64,000 nt of DNA from Sweltsa coloradensis (GCA_024449915.1 JAMZAV010001468.1:1-64000); one strand, 5' to 3'; numbered from the stretch's first letter, positions 10,880 through 22,959 are shown. Notes: generated by a model not told the origin, from the sequence alone. A program made the numbers and translations.

Positions 10880-12080
10880 CACAGTGGCCCAAATACTTGG
10901 ACCCTTTGCACCATTCCTGTCTCTGTTGTCTCCTTGTCTTGTGTCATCATTTTTTTGTTGCATGTGTACGCTCTATTTCTTTGCCCCCATGTTCTGGATA
11001 TACACGAATGTAACCCATATCCCTGTGGTCTACCTCCCCTGGGTGTTCACAAAACCCACACCCAAATTCACCATTGAATTGTCTTATGTATTGTACCATA
11101 GCTGTAGCAGGACTATCTAGAGACCCTGTTCCCAAGTTTACATACATCTTTTCCATAAAACCATTCTGATTAACAAAATCAAAGCCCTCTGTTCTCAGCT
11201 CTTCCAACTCTTCTACAAATGGTTTTTAGAACGCATTCATATTAGGTTTGTTGTCCCCAAACCAAAGACCACAAAGGACCGAATTTTGTTCTCTATCTTT
11301 AAACGAAATCTCGTTGACTGAACACAAAATTGGCCAACGACTCTTTTTTGACGAATGAAATAATGGTACACCATCCGTATTCTAAGTCAACGTTAATGTA
11401 TTATTATATACCGATCTAAGTTCCTGGGTCATCACACCACAACACGTGTTACCGATTCCATTATCATGAGGGCAAACGAAATTTAGATGGTTATTTTCAG
11501 CAATTTTTTGCAATTTGTATTTAGAAGACAAAGTTAAGAAATAACTGTTCAACTTTCTTAAAACTTTTTCATCTAAATCTAAGTTACAAACTGGGCACTG
11601 TTGAGTGATTTCTGTGCCTACATAACTTTGGCATACATTACATACAAAATGAATTATGGATGGAGTTTTTGGAATGTCCTTAAAGAAATGATGCTTTGTT
11701 TTTGAAATGCCAAGGCCTGGTGCTAAAATATTTATAAGTTCCAAGAGGGTAAGTAGTTTGGTCAAAATATGCTGATTACCAAGATGGGGTGTGATTTTGG
11801 ATTGCATATTTTTGTGTGTTTTTGAATTAATAATTTGAAATGCCAAACACGTAAGTTTTAATTTCGTACTTTTGAACAGTTTTATCTTTACCATACTTTT
11901 GTTGCCCTCTTTGCATCTTCTTGGCATTTTATTGACGTGTTTTGTTAAACTATCAGTTTTTGAAAAAGTGTTGTTCAATATCCACGAAACGTCAAAATGT
12001 GTTTGTGACGTGTCCAAACCGTTGAACCGGCCTACACTTACCATGCCCGGCAAGACTCGGTGGAGATGGGGGGTGGGGAT
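10880..12080 (-). pseudogene. CACTA/EnSpm-type (tnp2-like) transposase fragment with two in-frame stops
   Basis: A single minus-strand frame from about 12080 to 10947 holds a helical N-terminal segment, a Cys block (CNVCQSYVG..QQCPVCN), NTDGVPLFHSSKK with the first catalytic-type Asp, WPILCSVNEISF, LCGLWFGDNKPN and RQFNGEFGCGFCEHPGEV. It is broken by TAG at 11382-11384 and TAA at 11226-11228, both in the same frame. The block order matches the transposase at 48.6-52.6 kb ([18 protein letters not shown]), but the two are clearly different subfamilies. The DUF4218-like C-terminus is missing. Confidence 0.75.
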
Positions 12081-12309
12081 GTAGTTGCTCTGCTCTGGTA
12101 CCAAGGGTGCCACCTCGTTCCGAAGTTAGGGTACCTAGAGGTCTAGGTAGATGGAACGAGGAAGTTCTACGAAGACAAAACCCACGGATAATTAGGCATG
12201 AGAAATTTATTGAAATAATCCTGTCACCAATACAAACACAGCCTCCTCGAAGTCCTATGGGTAGGATGAGTCGCCAACAAAAGTTCGATGTGGGTAACGT
12301 AGAAGTTTA

Positions 12310-14060
12310 AATAGTAGGTAGATCTCTTACGTACACAAATATTGAGTAAATAGTTCCATTAACATGAGACAATAATAAAAATAGTATTGCGTAACAAGGT
12401 ACGTCAAGGATCAAGCCATTTTCACCATGGCATGGCCTTTTAATAATATCTTAGGCACAGATAACAAGTAGATAACAAGGAATGTACAATATAATTAGTT
12501 ATTTAACAATTAAAGGTAGGCGTAGGGTATAGGGCTAGGCCCAAGTTAATGAATAGTCAAAAAAATCACAATAATATTACAGTAGCACAAGATCGGGTAT
12601 GATTAATGAGTAAGATAAATTTATGATTAGGTCTACTAATGTGGGCCTACTAGGCCTAAGCCTGTAGGATACGGTTTCTGGGTGTGAACCGCCTCGGCCA
12701 CCACGGGCACACTGAGACCTTGACTGGTGTACAGCACTTAAAGTTCACACCAAACCAACAAACTCTCCCAACGGTCTCCCTGGACGACCCCTGTTGGTCA
12801 TAGTCACTCCTGACATCCACTTACCAACAAACTTGGCCTACGGTACACAAAACCTACAGCGGTAGGTGATTTTGTCCCCTCACAAATCACACAAAATGGT
12901 GGCCACCTTACAATAACACTTTATATTAATTCTAGAGATCTAGGCCTACAACAGGCTAGGTACCGGTAGTCGGCTATGGTAAACTTAATTCTAAACGTGG
13001 GTAGGACTCGAACCACACCCCTTTACTCTGGGGCCTCGGACCTTAAGTCCAACATAAGGAAGGAAGGCTGCTTATGGCATACCTGATGAGTAAATGTTCA
13101 AGCGTTCTTCCAGCGTTGGCCTATAAGGCTGACCGGACCTTCAACGACTGGGTGTACACAGATAAATGTTCGAGTAGGGTTCCTAAAGTGGTCAGGTTGC
13201 ACACTCTGTAAGGGGCCTAGGACCTAAAGTCCCGCACACAAGTAAAGAAGGCTGCATATGGCATACCTGATGAGTAAATGTTCAAGCGTTCTTCCAGCGT
13301 TGGCCTATAAGGCTGACCGGACCTTCAACGACTGGTTATATACAGATAAATGTTCAAGTAGGGTTCCTAAAGTGGTCAGGTTGCACGCAATTAAATTTAC
13401 AATACCGCCATGTGGTTAATCTTGCCGGAGTCTCTGGGGCCACGCCCTGGGAATTCCAACCTTCAAAACGGGATGAACGCCACGAGGTAGAACTAGGCCT
13501 AGGACAACTAGGCCTACGCTTAGAGTAGACAGGAGCTGTAGGCCCTTGGAACGCCTACACTTCCACCAACGTACATGGCCTGGGGAGCCTAGGAGTAGAC
13601 TTCCGGCATGGCTAGGGATACTTCTTGCCCCGTACTAAAATCCTGTGGTAGAGAGAAATTCCCAAAAGCTTGAAATTACCTTTCTAACCAAGGTCTAAGC
13701 AACCTTCAACGGAATCAACAACAAAAGGACTTACCACTAAATGGAAAACAAAATTCGGCTACTGCCTCGCCTCGAGGACACTTATGTAGCACAATGGATG
13801 CTCAACGGCATTTCCAGCAACGCCCCCAAGTCCACGGAGCAGCCAACAATCTCACAACCTTCCAGCTTGAGAATCAGACAGTCACAGCCAGCTGACTGCG
13901 TCTTCCGTCACGTCATCTCTGCCAACTTCGATTCGACCCGATCGAGAGAGTCGAACGCGAGACAGAGCCATCCGGGGCGCGCTCTCGCGGGAGACGTGCG
14001 CATCAGGCGCCGCGCAGTTTAAAAACGTAGTAGCAAAAGCTGACGAGTTGCCAAGTAAAA
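12310..14060. other. No gene seen; duplicated segment inside
   Basis: AT-rich at first, then GC-richer from 12660. It contains the 182-base tandem duplication listed separately and a tRNA B-box-like word on the minus strand near 13008 (GGTTCGAGTCC). The open stretch 13741-14022 has no recognisable domain and I do not call it. Confidence 0.4.
13031..13390. repeat. Two-copy tandem duplication, period about 182 bp
   Basis: The segment starting GGGCCTCGGACCTTAAGTCC at 13031 is repeated from 13213 (GGGCCTAGGACCTAAAGTCC). Both copies contain TGGCATACCTGATGAGTAAA and end CTAAAGTGGTCAGGTTGCAC. The copies differ at only a few positions. Confidence 0.85.
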
Positions 14061-14092
14061 AAACAAGTCGTCACATGTTATTATGCGTAATG

Positions 14093-14170
14093 CGGTAGAA
14101 CCACGTACATTGTTAAAATTGTCCAACTAGGACTGCAATTTTAACAAGGTAGGCCTACGTGGTTCTACCG
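14093..14170. repeat. Short foldback hairpin
   Basis: CGGTAGAACCACGTA followed by CATTGTTAAAATTG (14093-14121) is matched by its inverted copy at 14135-14170, apart from a TAGGCC-type insertion in the right arm. The loop is 13 bases. It looks like a tiny MITE or foldback element. Confidence 0.75.
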
Positions 14171-14346
14171 TAAAATATTTTAATATGACATGTCCTAACC
14201 ACGAAAATCTAAAAAGGTAATGTATATATATAAATGTTTAACCTTGGTTTTATAGCATAGGCAACTATGACGCTGTACCTTGCAATCAGTAGCGTATCAG
14301 GAATTGATAATTTTCTGGAGAAAGTTGAGAGGCCGGCCTTGCAAAA

Positions 14347-14349
<3 letters not shown>

Positions 14350-14385
<36 letters not shown>

Positions 14386-16557
14386 TTTATTGGTCTATTA
14401 ATTTGATCATACAATGATATTTAGACAGGTCAGGAAATACATGCTATCAAAATACAAAATACACACAATGCTTTAAGATAACATGAACTCTTTAACAGAA
14501 TAAAACGAATTATCAATTAAAAACTTTTTCAGTTCGGCCTTAAAAGATTGACTCTTGTTGTTCTTCAAGCAGTTGGGTAATTTATTATAAGTCTGGCGCC
14601 TGCAATATCAGGCCGCGTACATGATATGCTAAGATGATGCTCTTCAATTCTAAAATCCTTTCTTTTTCTCGTAAAATGCTCATGGCAATCACTATTAGTC
14701 GTAGTTAACTGTTCATTATTTAAAACATATAAAATTGAATTATAAATAAAAAGACCAGGAAGAGTTAAAATGTACAGCTCTTTAAACAACTCTCTGCAGT
14801 GAGCTAAGCTGCTAGCATGTGACATGTATCTAATGGCTCTTTTCTGTAACTTAAATAACCTGATTGCATGAGGCGACAGCCCCCAGCACGTAATCGCATA
14901 CTGCAATCTTGACTGGATATGGGCAAAGTACACCAATTTTACGATATGCAAACTACATACATCAATAAGTCGTTTGATAAGATAACAGCCAGCTGCAACT
15001 TTAGCACTTACATAGTCTATGTGCTTTCCCCAGTCTAGTACTCACATTCGACAATAAACACCCAAACCTGAGTTACCTCACATTCGACAATAGGACTAGA
15101 CTTAAGGTATATTAGAGGACTCCTGTCAATGTTTTTGTGTTTAGTCTTAAATTGCATTAAACAAGTTTTACCTGAATTTATAAAAAGTTCGTTTGGCTCA
15201 CACCAATCAACCATTTGACTAACAGCTAGCCTTCCATCAGAATAAAGTGAATCTACGTTATAATTACTAATACATTCATTGGAGTCATCAGCATAAAGTG
15301 TAACTTTACCCACTGTTACAGAATCAGTCAAGTCATTTATAAATACTATAAAAAAACAGAGGAGAGAGCACCGAACCTTGCGGCATGCCTACACTCAACT
15401 TTAGCTCTTCTGAATAAGCGGTTTCTGATTTTCCTGCTATACATACAATTTGACTACGATTTTTCAAGTATGATTGTATCCAAGAGTAAGGCTTACCACA
15501 AATACCCATGAGTTCAAGTTTCTTGAGAAGCAAGTCATGATTAACACTGTCAAAAGCTTTTGAATAGTCATAAAAAATACCTAGCACATGTTTATGTTTG
15601 TCAATAGAATCAATCACACAAGAGACGAATTCACACAATGCTGTCATAGTAGACCTTCCCTTAACAAACCCATGTTGACTCTTGTTCAACAAAGAATTAC
15701 TGTCCAAAAATGAGACTAATCTGCTACACATAGCCGTTTCAAATATTTTAGAAAACACAGGAAGTATGGATATTGGCCTATAATTGCTTAAACTGGTTCT
15801 ATCTCCTTTCTTATGTATAGGAACAACCTTTGCTCTCTTTAAAGCGTCTGGAAATTTACCTTGTATAAAAGACTCATTTACAATGTGCATGAGTGGACCA
15901 GCGATATAAATGTCAACACGTTTTAAGATGTTACAAGGGATACTGTCTAACCCTGCAGACCTCTTCTTGCTTACTTTATCAACGATGTCATAAAACTCTT
16001 TAATTAACATTGGTCTAAGGAACATAACATTCGGAGGGCGAGTATTTGTTGAAGGTGCTTGATGACAATACGTATTTGGTGCGCCACTATTCACTGGCAA
16101 TGTTTTCCTCATTTCTGTAACACTAGTACCAAAATAATTGTTAAACATATCTGCCACCTCCTTCTGAGAAGTGACAAGGGTCCGATCATTTTGAATACTT
16201 ATATCATAATGCGCTCCTTTAGTACGGCCAACATTACTATTTATAACTTCCCATGCTGCCTTTGATTTATTACTTGCATTCGTCATATAATTGTCACTAT
16301 AATTACGCTTGGCATTTGAATTACTATTTCTGTATAATTTTTTTTATCTCAATGTAGGCCGAAACATCTAAATGACTGCTGTTTATACGCTTAGCTCTCA
16401 GGTAAGCTTTTTTAACTTGCAATAACAATAAATACAAATCATTCGTATACCAACTTCCTTTTGACTTAGTATACTGTTTGACTATTTTAATAGGGGTGTG
16501 CTGGAGTACAGTTCCCGTTCCACCAATGTTTATTATGGCCGAAGGCGAAAATACCAA
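14350..16557 (-). pseudogene. Non-LTR retrotransposon (Jockey/CR1-type) ORF2, decayed
   Basis: The minus strand encodes RT blocks in order: a pre-RT segment, [60 protein letters not shown] (motif A), VGMPQGSVLSPLFF (motif B), and in another frame TLYADDS (motif C). The thumb and a C-terminal region with YAITCWGLSPH follow. Breaks: one base in a T run near 15350, and two more shifts near 15035-15100 with a short local duplication containing CACATTCGACAATA. The 3' end runs into (TAA)n at 14351-14384. The endonuclease is absent, so it is 5'-truncated as well as dead. Confidence 0.85.
14351..14384. repeat. (TAA)n tail of the minus-strand LINE
   Basis: Eleven or so trinucleotide repeats lie directly at the 3' side of the minus-strand RT pseudogene, as expected for LINEs that end in short tandem repeats. 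Confidence 0.85.
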
Positions 16558-17057
16558 AATTTGATACTTTTAAACGCCTAAAAAACATGTTTAAAAATGT
16601 TTTCTTTTAATTATGGAAGAAACTTTTACAATAACTCATAATCGCATTTTTGTAAATAGTATAGTGTGTTACAACAAGGTTATTGTATTGACTACACAAT
16701 AACAAAATTTCGAAAAAAAGTGGGCGGACGCGTGAAAAAAGAGTGGGTGACGCGTCCGACCTGAAATCAACCACTGAAGCCAAGGGCAGAGGATTGGGGT
16801 ATTTACATTGAACTATTCTCTTTGATTGCAACGCTGACAAAAACGGGATCAAAAGGAGTTCATCCGAAAAGAGGAGATCGTGTCAAGCTCGAACACAGGC
16901 CCTTGAAAAAGAAGTTACGTCACTGCAAAATCGTTTACTATTCTACTTTGTTTTAAATTTGTGAATATTGATACGTTACGTCAAAACATTTGAATGCATA
17001 CCAATGTCATCATTCCCGGTGAGGTCTATCACGTTCAAAAGTTGATCTTGGTTGCGT

Positions 17058-17335
17058 TCCACCGGGGCTCGTAGTGCGTACGGGGCTCGTCTCAGTGCCG
17101 GGGCTCCAAGTCCTGCAGGGGCTCCGAGGGCGACCGGGGCTCCAAGTCCTGCAGGGGCTCCGAGCTGCCGGGGCTCCAAGTCCGCCCGGGCTCCGAGGGC
17201 TGCCGGGACTCAAAGTGCGTACGGGACTCGTCTCGGTGCCGGAGCTCGTCTCAGTGCCGGGGCTCCAACTCCTGCAGGGGCTCCAAGTCCTGCAGGGGCT
17301 CCGAGGGCGGCCGGGGCTCCTCTAGCCCTCTGTCG
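17058..17335. repeat. GC-rich minisatellite, units of about 30-33 bp
   Basis: Repeats of GGGGCTCCAAGTCCTGCA and GGGGCTCCGAGGGC alternate across 280 bases in an otherwise AT-rich region. On the minus strand they encode Leu-Gly-Ala-Pro repeats in frame with the surrounding open frame. Confidence 0.9.
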
Positions 17336-17555
17336 ACCTAGAGGCCGGTTTCGAGGAATCGCCCCCAGTTGTTGCCGCTGAGGCCTTGGTTCTTGTGGGC
17401 CAAGTCGTGGCCCAGGGGGTCCCAGGTTTACTGGCGGCGCATCGCCCTCCTTGATTACTTCCTGTAACAATATTTCCAAAATGGTTCGGAATAAGGTTGC
17501 GCACGAATGACAAACCGTTTTTAAGAACTCTGCAATTGTCAAATGACCGCTTAAC

Positions 17556-18254
17556 TAGCGCTAGAGGTTTTTTGCCAAATTTACACTTCTCACCCATTAA
17601 TTAATAAAATACACTTAATATTGTCGAAATTTGCTGCAAAACAAAAATCAATAGTTTTTTGTTGGGTCCCTGGTCATTCTGGTATTTTAGGAAATGATGT
17701 CGCCGACCAAAGTGCCAAAGAAGCTGGTAACAAAACACAAGTTGATTGCCATTTAGTTGTAACGCCAGATCTAAAAGCATTCTTTAAAGTCAAACTTAAA
17801 GAAAAGTGGTGCAAAGTATGGCATATCATGCAAAATAATAAGCTTCGTGAAATAAAAGACGATGTAACACCGTGGATCTCTTCAAGGCGTTCATCTCGAC
17901 GCGAAGAGGTTGTTCTGACCCGTCTACGCATTGGACACACACATCTCACTCAAGCATACCTTTTAAGAGGCGAAGATCCACCCCTATGTGAGCAGTGTGG
18001 TGAGATTTTAACTGTTAGGCACATTTTAGTAGAATGTCCCCAACACATGGACGAGAGGAATAATTTTAAACTAAAACCTAATTTAAAAGAAATTTTATCT
18101 GTTGATTCTGAGAATATAACAAATGTTTTTAAATATCTGAAATCAACAAAGCTCTATAATAGAATTTAAAAATTACACATCACTCTAAAAGAGAATACGG
18201 GCACTAATAACCTTAGTGTTGTGTGCCCTTAAACCCTAATAACTAACTAACTAA
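17556..18254 (+). mobile_element. 5'-truncated LINE insertion (RNase H end) with 10-bp target duplication
   Basis: ACCGCTTAAC is present at 17546-17555 and 18254-18263 (the first A may belong to the tail). The insert encodes FCWVPGHSGILGNDVADQSA (the RNase H end), HTHLTQAYLLRGEDPP and the knuckle CEQCGEILTVRHILVEC, with a stop at 18169. It then has a hairpin GGGCAC..GTGCCC and a (TAAC)n tail. It is an I-clade-like LINE related to the copies at 8.3-10.9 and 32 kb. The first 60 bases are not obviously LINE sequence and may be 5'-junction filler. The inserted frame is intact. Confidence 0.85.
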
Positions 18255-18985
18255 CCGCTTAACAGCCTTTTTGATGCTGCTACAATTGTAGCGTCGTTTG
18301 AAAGCACTGATTGGGCCCGAACCCTTGTTATTGACAGCGCTGCCTTCAACCTTATTAGGTCGGTGCAGCCGGTCCTTTCCTCTTGCCTCAAGTATTCTGA
18401 AATTGTGATGCGGAATAGGAAAAGGGACCTTAGGGTTAACATTTTCAAAACATGTTTTTTGACATTTTTACAATAAGAACAAGATGCTGATCATTTTGCA
18501 AAAAAAAATTATACAAAAAACTTCAAAATTGAGCGAGCTATGCACTTTTCTGTCTGACTTGATTAAAAATCAACTTTGCGAGAAAAACAGGTGTAAAGTT
18601 TCCGTCACTTATAATTTGCTATTTTCTATCAATTTTGACCAATTTAAAGGAACTTTTCCTTGTAATTTTCTATCAATTTTAACCGATTTAAAGGAACATT
18701 TTTTATTTTAGCCACAATTTTAAATGATTTCCCACCATCCTTCCAAAAAAACACAAATTTTATCAAAAAACACAAATTAGGCTTTTTTTTAAAAAAAAAA
18801 AAAATTAAAAAACAGTATTTGGATAGCATTATTTTAATTCCAAAGCATAATTTACCATTATTAAGTGAAAATTATGTAAAAGGCTCTTAGGCCGGTACTT
18901 AAAAAGATTAAGATTAGAATAATTCAGTACAATTTGGAGCCATTAACATTTTTCAGCAGTATTGTTCTTTTTGCTGGTGATCAGC

Positions 18986-21649
18986 TTATTGTTTTTTCCT
19001 TTTTTTGGTAGGCCTGGCAACTGGTGTAAGCGGCCGGTCTTCTTCACTTACGTCCCCCTCGTTTTGCTCTTCTTCATCATCACTGGGATTTCTACGTACA
19101 AGCACGAGGGGTTTTGGGCAGACCACATCTTTTGTTCCTTCCTTACAGTACTCACGTACCTGCTCATACAAGTACTTTTTTCTCTGCTGTGATAGACCTT
19201 CCGGAACTATATTTGTCGGGAAGCCGGGAATGGTTTCCAAGCGAGTTATGGTATGCATAGTAAACGGTCCGTCTACTGACTTCTTGCATCTAACCTCACC
19301 AAAATTATCCGAGAAGAACTCAAAGTGAGCATATGAGGTGATTAAAGGAATTTTACTAAACTTATGGGATGAAAAGAACTCTTGCCAGTCTTGGACGTGC
19401 ACCAAGATATCGCCAGACTCGGTTCCTATGGGAACAGCACGTTTGAGTTTGGATAAAGGTGTACTTTTTTCAATTACTGCGCACATTTCTTCTATGGAAG
19501 ATACAAAATTTACCCGGAAAATCGTTTTGAATAGACCAAACGCCCAATCGACCGCAAACTTAGTATGTCCGACTGGTAAAAAGGACAACGTAATGTTTTT
19601 ATTGAGTCCTTCCATTACACGCCAGCACAAGTAACTCATGACTATGTTGTTTTTGTTTTGGGCAACACAGTTGTCGGGCATGGAGGAACATTGTAAGACT
19701 CACCTGCACCAAGATTGGTAAAGAAATGGTGCAATAAACTCACCACTAGGTTAGCACCTTTTGAGGTAAGAACGGATTCAGGGATTACGTAATTCTGTTG
19801 TTCCCTCTTCGTGTCATTCATGACCCCAAATAATCCAAGTTTATATGGAGTCAAGAAATAAATGGGCCCGGATTGGAGTGGATTGGAAGGAATGTGTACC
19901 TGTTGGGCCATGTCGAACGAGTAGTGGCAATTTCCATCAAAACTGCATGGTTCCTTTGGGCCGGGAGTAAATTGATGGTTAGTAGCATCAGTAATTGTTT
20001 GTGGCACAACCTTCTTGTAAGAGTCTCTTTCTTTTTGCACAGTTACTAGGTGGTCTTTACTTTTCTGAATAAAGTCTAACTTTTGAGGTTCTGTGCATAA
20101 GGAAAGACGACTTGCACTAGTAAAGTTAGTCTGACATGTCTTGCATAGATCGCTCATTGGCCGTTGTACAATTATGTAGGGACAGCACCATTGCCATAAT
20201 TTACGGAACATACGTTCCGACACTGGAGGTATAGGGTGCTCAGGGAATTGGCATGCCTGTACATAAACACTATGAACCGAACGTTTAGTCTCATGTGACG
20301 GTAGTAATTTGTAGTGTTCGTTGTAAACGGTTGACACGCGTCCAGGTAAATAAAGTGCATGTTGTTCGGCATAGTTTCGAATGAAGCATACAACGTTGTT
20401 TGACGTATCAAGGGAAAGAGTATTTTTTGGGCTTCGGTTTGTATTGCCATGTAAACGCACTATAAGGCCATCATCTTTGAACATTTTTTTAAGTCGTTTG
20501 AACCGCTTTATCTTAATACTGAGTGAAAACAAGTAGGTTTTATCACAGACTCGCAAACCACGCACAAGATAGTTGGATGTGATACGACTTCGACAGATGC
20601 CAGCGGCTTTGTTGGCATGTTTAGTGCCTGTCCCTGTTTTGGCTAGAGCCCGCAGTTGAGACACAATAGCTAGGTCTAACTTGTTCCAATGCCCTTCAAA
20701 CACGTCAAGATCAACACATTCACTTCTGTAGGTCAGCATCTCATCCAAACTGAACAGGCTACTGCAAGATTGCATATTGTTGAGACTGCAGCCACAACCA
20801 GTTTGAAGGAATGCCATCACTACATTTTCATCAGGGCCCTGGACTACCCCATCTTCGTCAATGCGTTGGCCTATGTTATCACCCCCATCAACAATATTCC
20901 CCCCTGCATCTTCTGGGCCTACAATTATTGGAGGTTCAGGTGGAGGCTCCACTGGTTGAGGTACTACGTGTGGTACTTCAACGACGATAATGTCAATTGC
21001 ATCATCGACTCCATCCTTTAAATAAAATACGGAACTCCTTTAATATCAATAAGCTATTTCCAAACTCAAGAATAATCAATGGTTCTACCTAGACCCCTTT
21101 ACAGAAATCTATACGTAAGCCAGGCCTACTTGGCCTAGTACGAGCATAAAAAATATAAAACAGCCTAATAACCTTATCCTCATCCTAGGCTTAGGCTAGT
21201 ATCAAAAATGTCTAGACCAATGGTTAAATTATTTTGTATTTGAAATAGATTTATTAATGTGTTTTAAAAAATAAGTTGTTTTATGAGAACAGTCTAGGCC
21301 TAGAACCTCAGTGTAGGCCTACACACGGCCTAGGGGCCTTGTTTATACAAAGACATGAGGTGTAGGCCTACTATAATTACTAGTTGTACATACATGTACT
21401 TACATGATCATACACTATGGGAATGTCATCAACATTATCAAAGAGCTGCAAGGGCTCAGCCACAGGCCTGGGCCTACGCCCACTACTGTTGACACTTTCA
21501 GTGTCACTGAAATCACTTAGATCCTCACTGTCACTGTTACAACCTCTTCGAGACGAGAAATAGTCTTCAAACACTCCATTAAGATCCTCTGGAAGGTTTC
21601 CTAAAGGAAAACTGTTGGCTATATCGGCAATAGCCTCGTCATTAGCCAT
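18986..21649 (-). CDS. DUF7869-like transposase gene, two exons, one frameshift
   Basis: Exon 1 (21404-21649) starts MANDEAIADIANSF, is Ser/Asp-rich and ends at donor AT|GTAAGT. Exon 2 starts at 21015 after TTTAAAG and joins in phase. It holds a Cys-rich segment (CRSRITSNYLVRGLRVC), a WQWCCPY..LCKTCQ zinc-type block, and YSFDMAQQVHIPSNPLQSGP with PIYFLTPYKLGLFGV. After a one-base shift near 19690-19705 come DNCVAQNKNN, LPVGHTKFAVDWAFGLFK, and a basic C-terminus PTKKRKKQ. The F-D, D-N-C-x-x-Q-N-K-N and G-H-T-K-F-x-x-D blocks match proteins annotated as DUF7869. The paired Asp suggest an RNase H-like DDE fold (inference). About 755 residues without the frameshift. Confidence 0.7.
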
Positions 21650-21833
21650 GACATTGACTGAGAGTGATCCCGATTTTGAGGTTTTACCATACGGATGTAA
21701 ACAAATCTAGCAGTGCCTTCTATAGACCAGAGTCCAAACATTTCAAATTTTCAACCAGTATAACCAACGTATGAAATGAAAAAACATTAGTAATTATTTA
21801 AATTGAGAAATAACAATCTTAAAACAGCAGTAG

Positions 21834-21893
21834 AAGAAAAGGGACCTTAGGGTTAGCCATGTTAAATCTCCATTAACCCTAAGGTCCCTTTTC
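21834..21893. repeat. Mini-foldback of the transposon end motif
   Basis: AGAAAAGGGACCTTAGGGTTA is followed 18 bases later by its inverted copy ending CCCTTTTCT. The word is identical to the core of the termini at 18.4 and 22.1 kb. It may be an end-only derivative, or the original right end of the DUF7869 element. Confidence 0.8.
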
Positions 21894-22120
21894 TATCACA
21901 TTGCAAGCTTGTATTTAACTCGATTTATTTACTGTTTAGGCATATAATAATGATATTTATGCAACAACGTCATAAAGGCAACACATTGAAATTGTGCGGG
22001 ACATTCAAATGTCAAAATCAGCAATTTACAAATTTAATCACGTTTTGCTCTTTTTTAGGCAAAAAACTTTTTAACCCTAAGGTCCCTTTTCCCATTCCGC
22101 ATCACAATTATAATGAATAC

Positions 22121-22959
22121 AATGAAATCTTGAAAAAATTGTATTGACATTTTTCTTGCAAACATTGACAGTGTTAATTTGTGTTATTAAACAATATTGT
22201 GAAATGGGCGAACGTAAAATTAGTTTTAATTAAATAGTCGATCGATTCTGCATGAGATGGCAACGGCACATGCCTTGTCACAATTATTATTGATTGATTC
22301 CTGAAATGATTAGGGCATTGATTTACGCAGAGAAATTTGTAACCCGATGTTGACTGATAAGTACAGAACTTTGGTATCAATATAACTTGGTATAAATATA
22401 AATCAAATCAACATCAGTTGGCAAACATTATGGTTACTCTCTATGTGAATCTATCAATGTTTAGTCTTTAAACAGTTAGATGAACGTTAGCTGATTGAAA
22501 GTGATACATAATATTTATAACAGAAACAGACAAAACACATTATATTTTGGGAAAAATGGCATTTATATATTTTGAATAATTGAATTTTTTGTAACCCCCG
22601 TTTCTGATTAGTATGTCAAATTTGGTACAACGCTTGATACGTGTCAGGCGGTCTGAATACAAGATGTAAGACAATATCTGCTTCTTATAACATCAATTCA
22701 AAAACTTAAATGCTGAAATTATAGAAAATTAAAATACTTTATTGATGTAATGTCTCGGCCAAAAATGTCTTGTCATTTTGAAGTATTATGAAAATGTTTT
22801 CCCCGCTAAAAATCTGCGATATAATACATTGGCATACAAGATATGAGAAATGTGCTAATTGTTTCTTTTGTTTAACGTTCGTTATAAAGACGTTTCACTG
22901 TATTTTTATTAATTTCTTATAAAAACCGTTAATCCGTGTAGAATGTTAGGTAGATAGGC
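22121..22959. other. No gene seen
   Basis: AT-rich non-coding DNA without an evident repeat or open frame. Confidence 0.5.

Larger units (their letters stand above)
16976..18390 (-). pseudogene. Unrecognised exon with Ala/Pro-rich minisatellite, split by a LINE
   Basis: A minus-strand frame starts after TTTCAG near 18390, reads EYLRQEERTGCTDLIRLKAA and reaches KRLLSG, where a plus-strand LINE (17556-18254) interrupts it. Across the LINE, using one copy of the 10-bp target duplication, it continues in frame with HLTIAEFLKTVCHSCATLF and then LGAPAGLGAP-type repeats. It ends ..LNVIDLTGNDD.. with a stop at 16976. One in-frame TGA (17210-17212) sits where sibling repeats have CGA, as expected from CpG deamination. 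I do not recognise the protein. It may be a host exon or an old TE gene. Confidence 0.5.
18392..22120 (-). mobile_element. DNA transposon with ~50-bp inverted termini carrying a DUF7869-like gene
   Basis: The left end 18401-18439 starts AATTGTGATGCGGAATAGG and runs through GGGACCTTAGGGTTAA. It recurs inverted at 22071-22109 with one mismatch, and GTATTC (18392) is matched by GAATAC (22115-22120). The two-exon gene 18986-21649 lies between. I could not define a target duplication, so the exact outer limits are open. A further inverted pair of the same motif sits at 21834-21893, so the true right end could be there. Superfamily not assigned. Confidence 0.65.

Noticed and set aside
13741..14022. 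93-codon open frame
   Set aside because: No domain, no splice context, GC-rich composition that favours chance frames.
19650..19710. Strong splice-donor-like CAG|GTGAGT in the DUF7869-like gene as an intron start
   Set aside because: Any acceptor that restores the frame nearby would remove the DNCVAQNKN block. A one-base deletion explains the frame change more simply.
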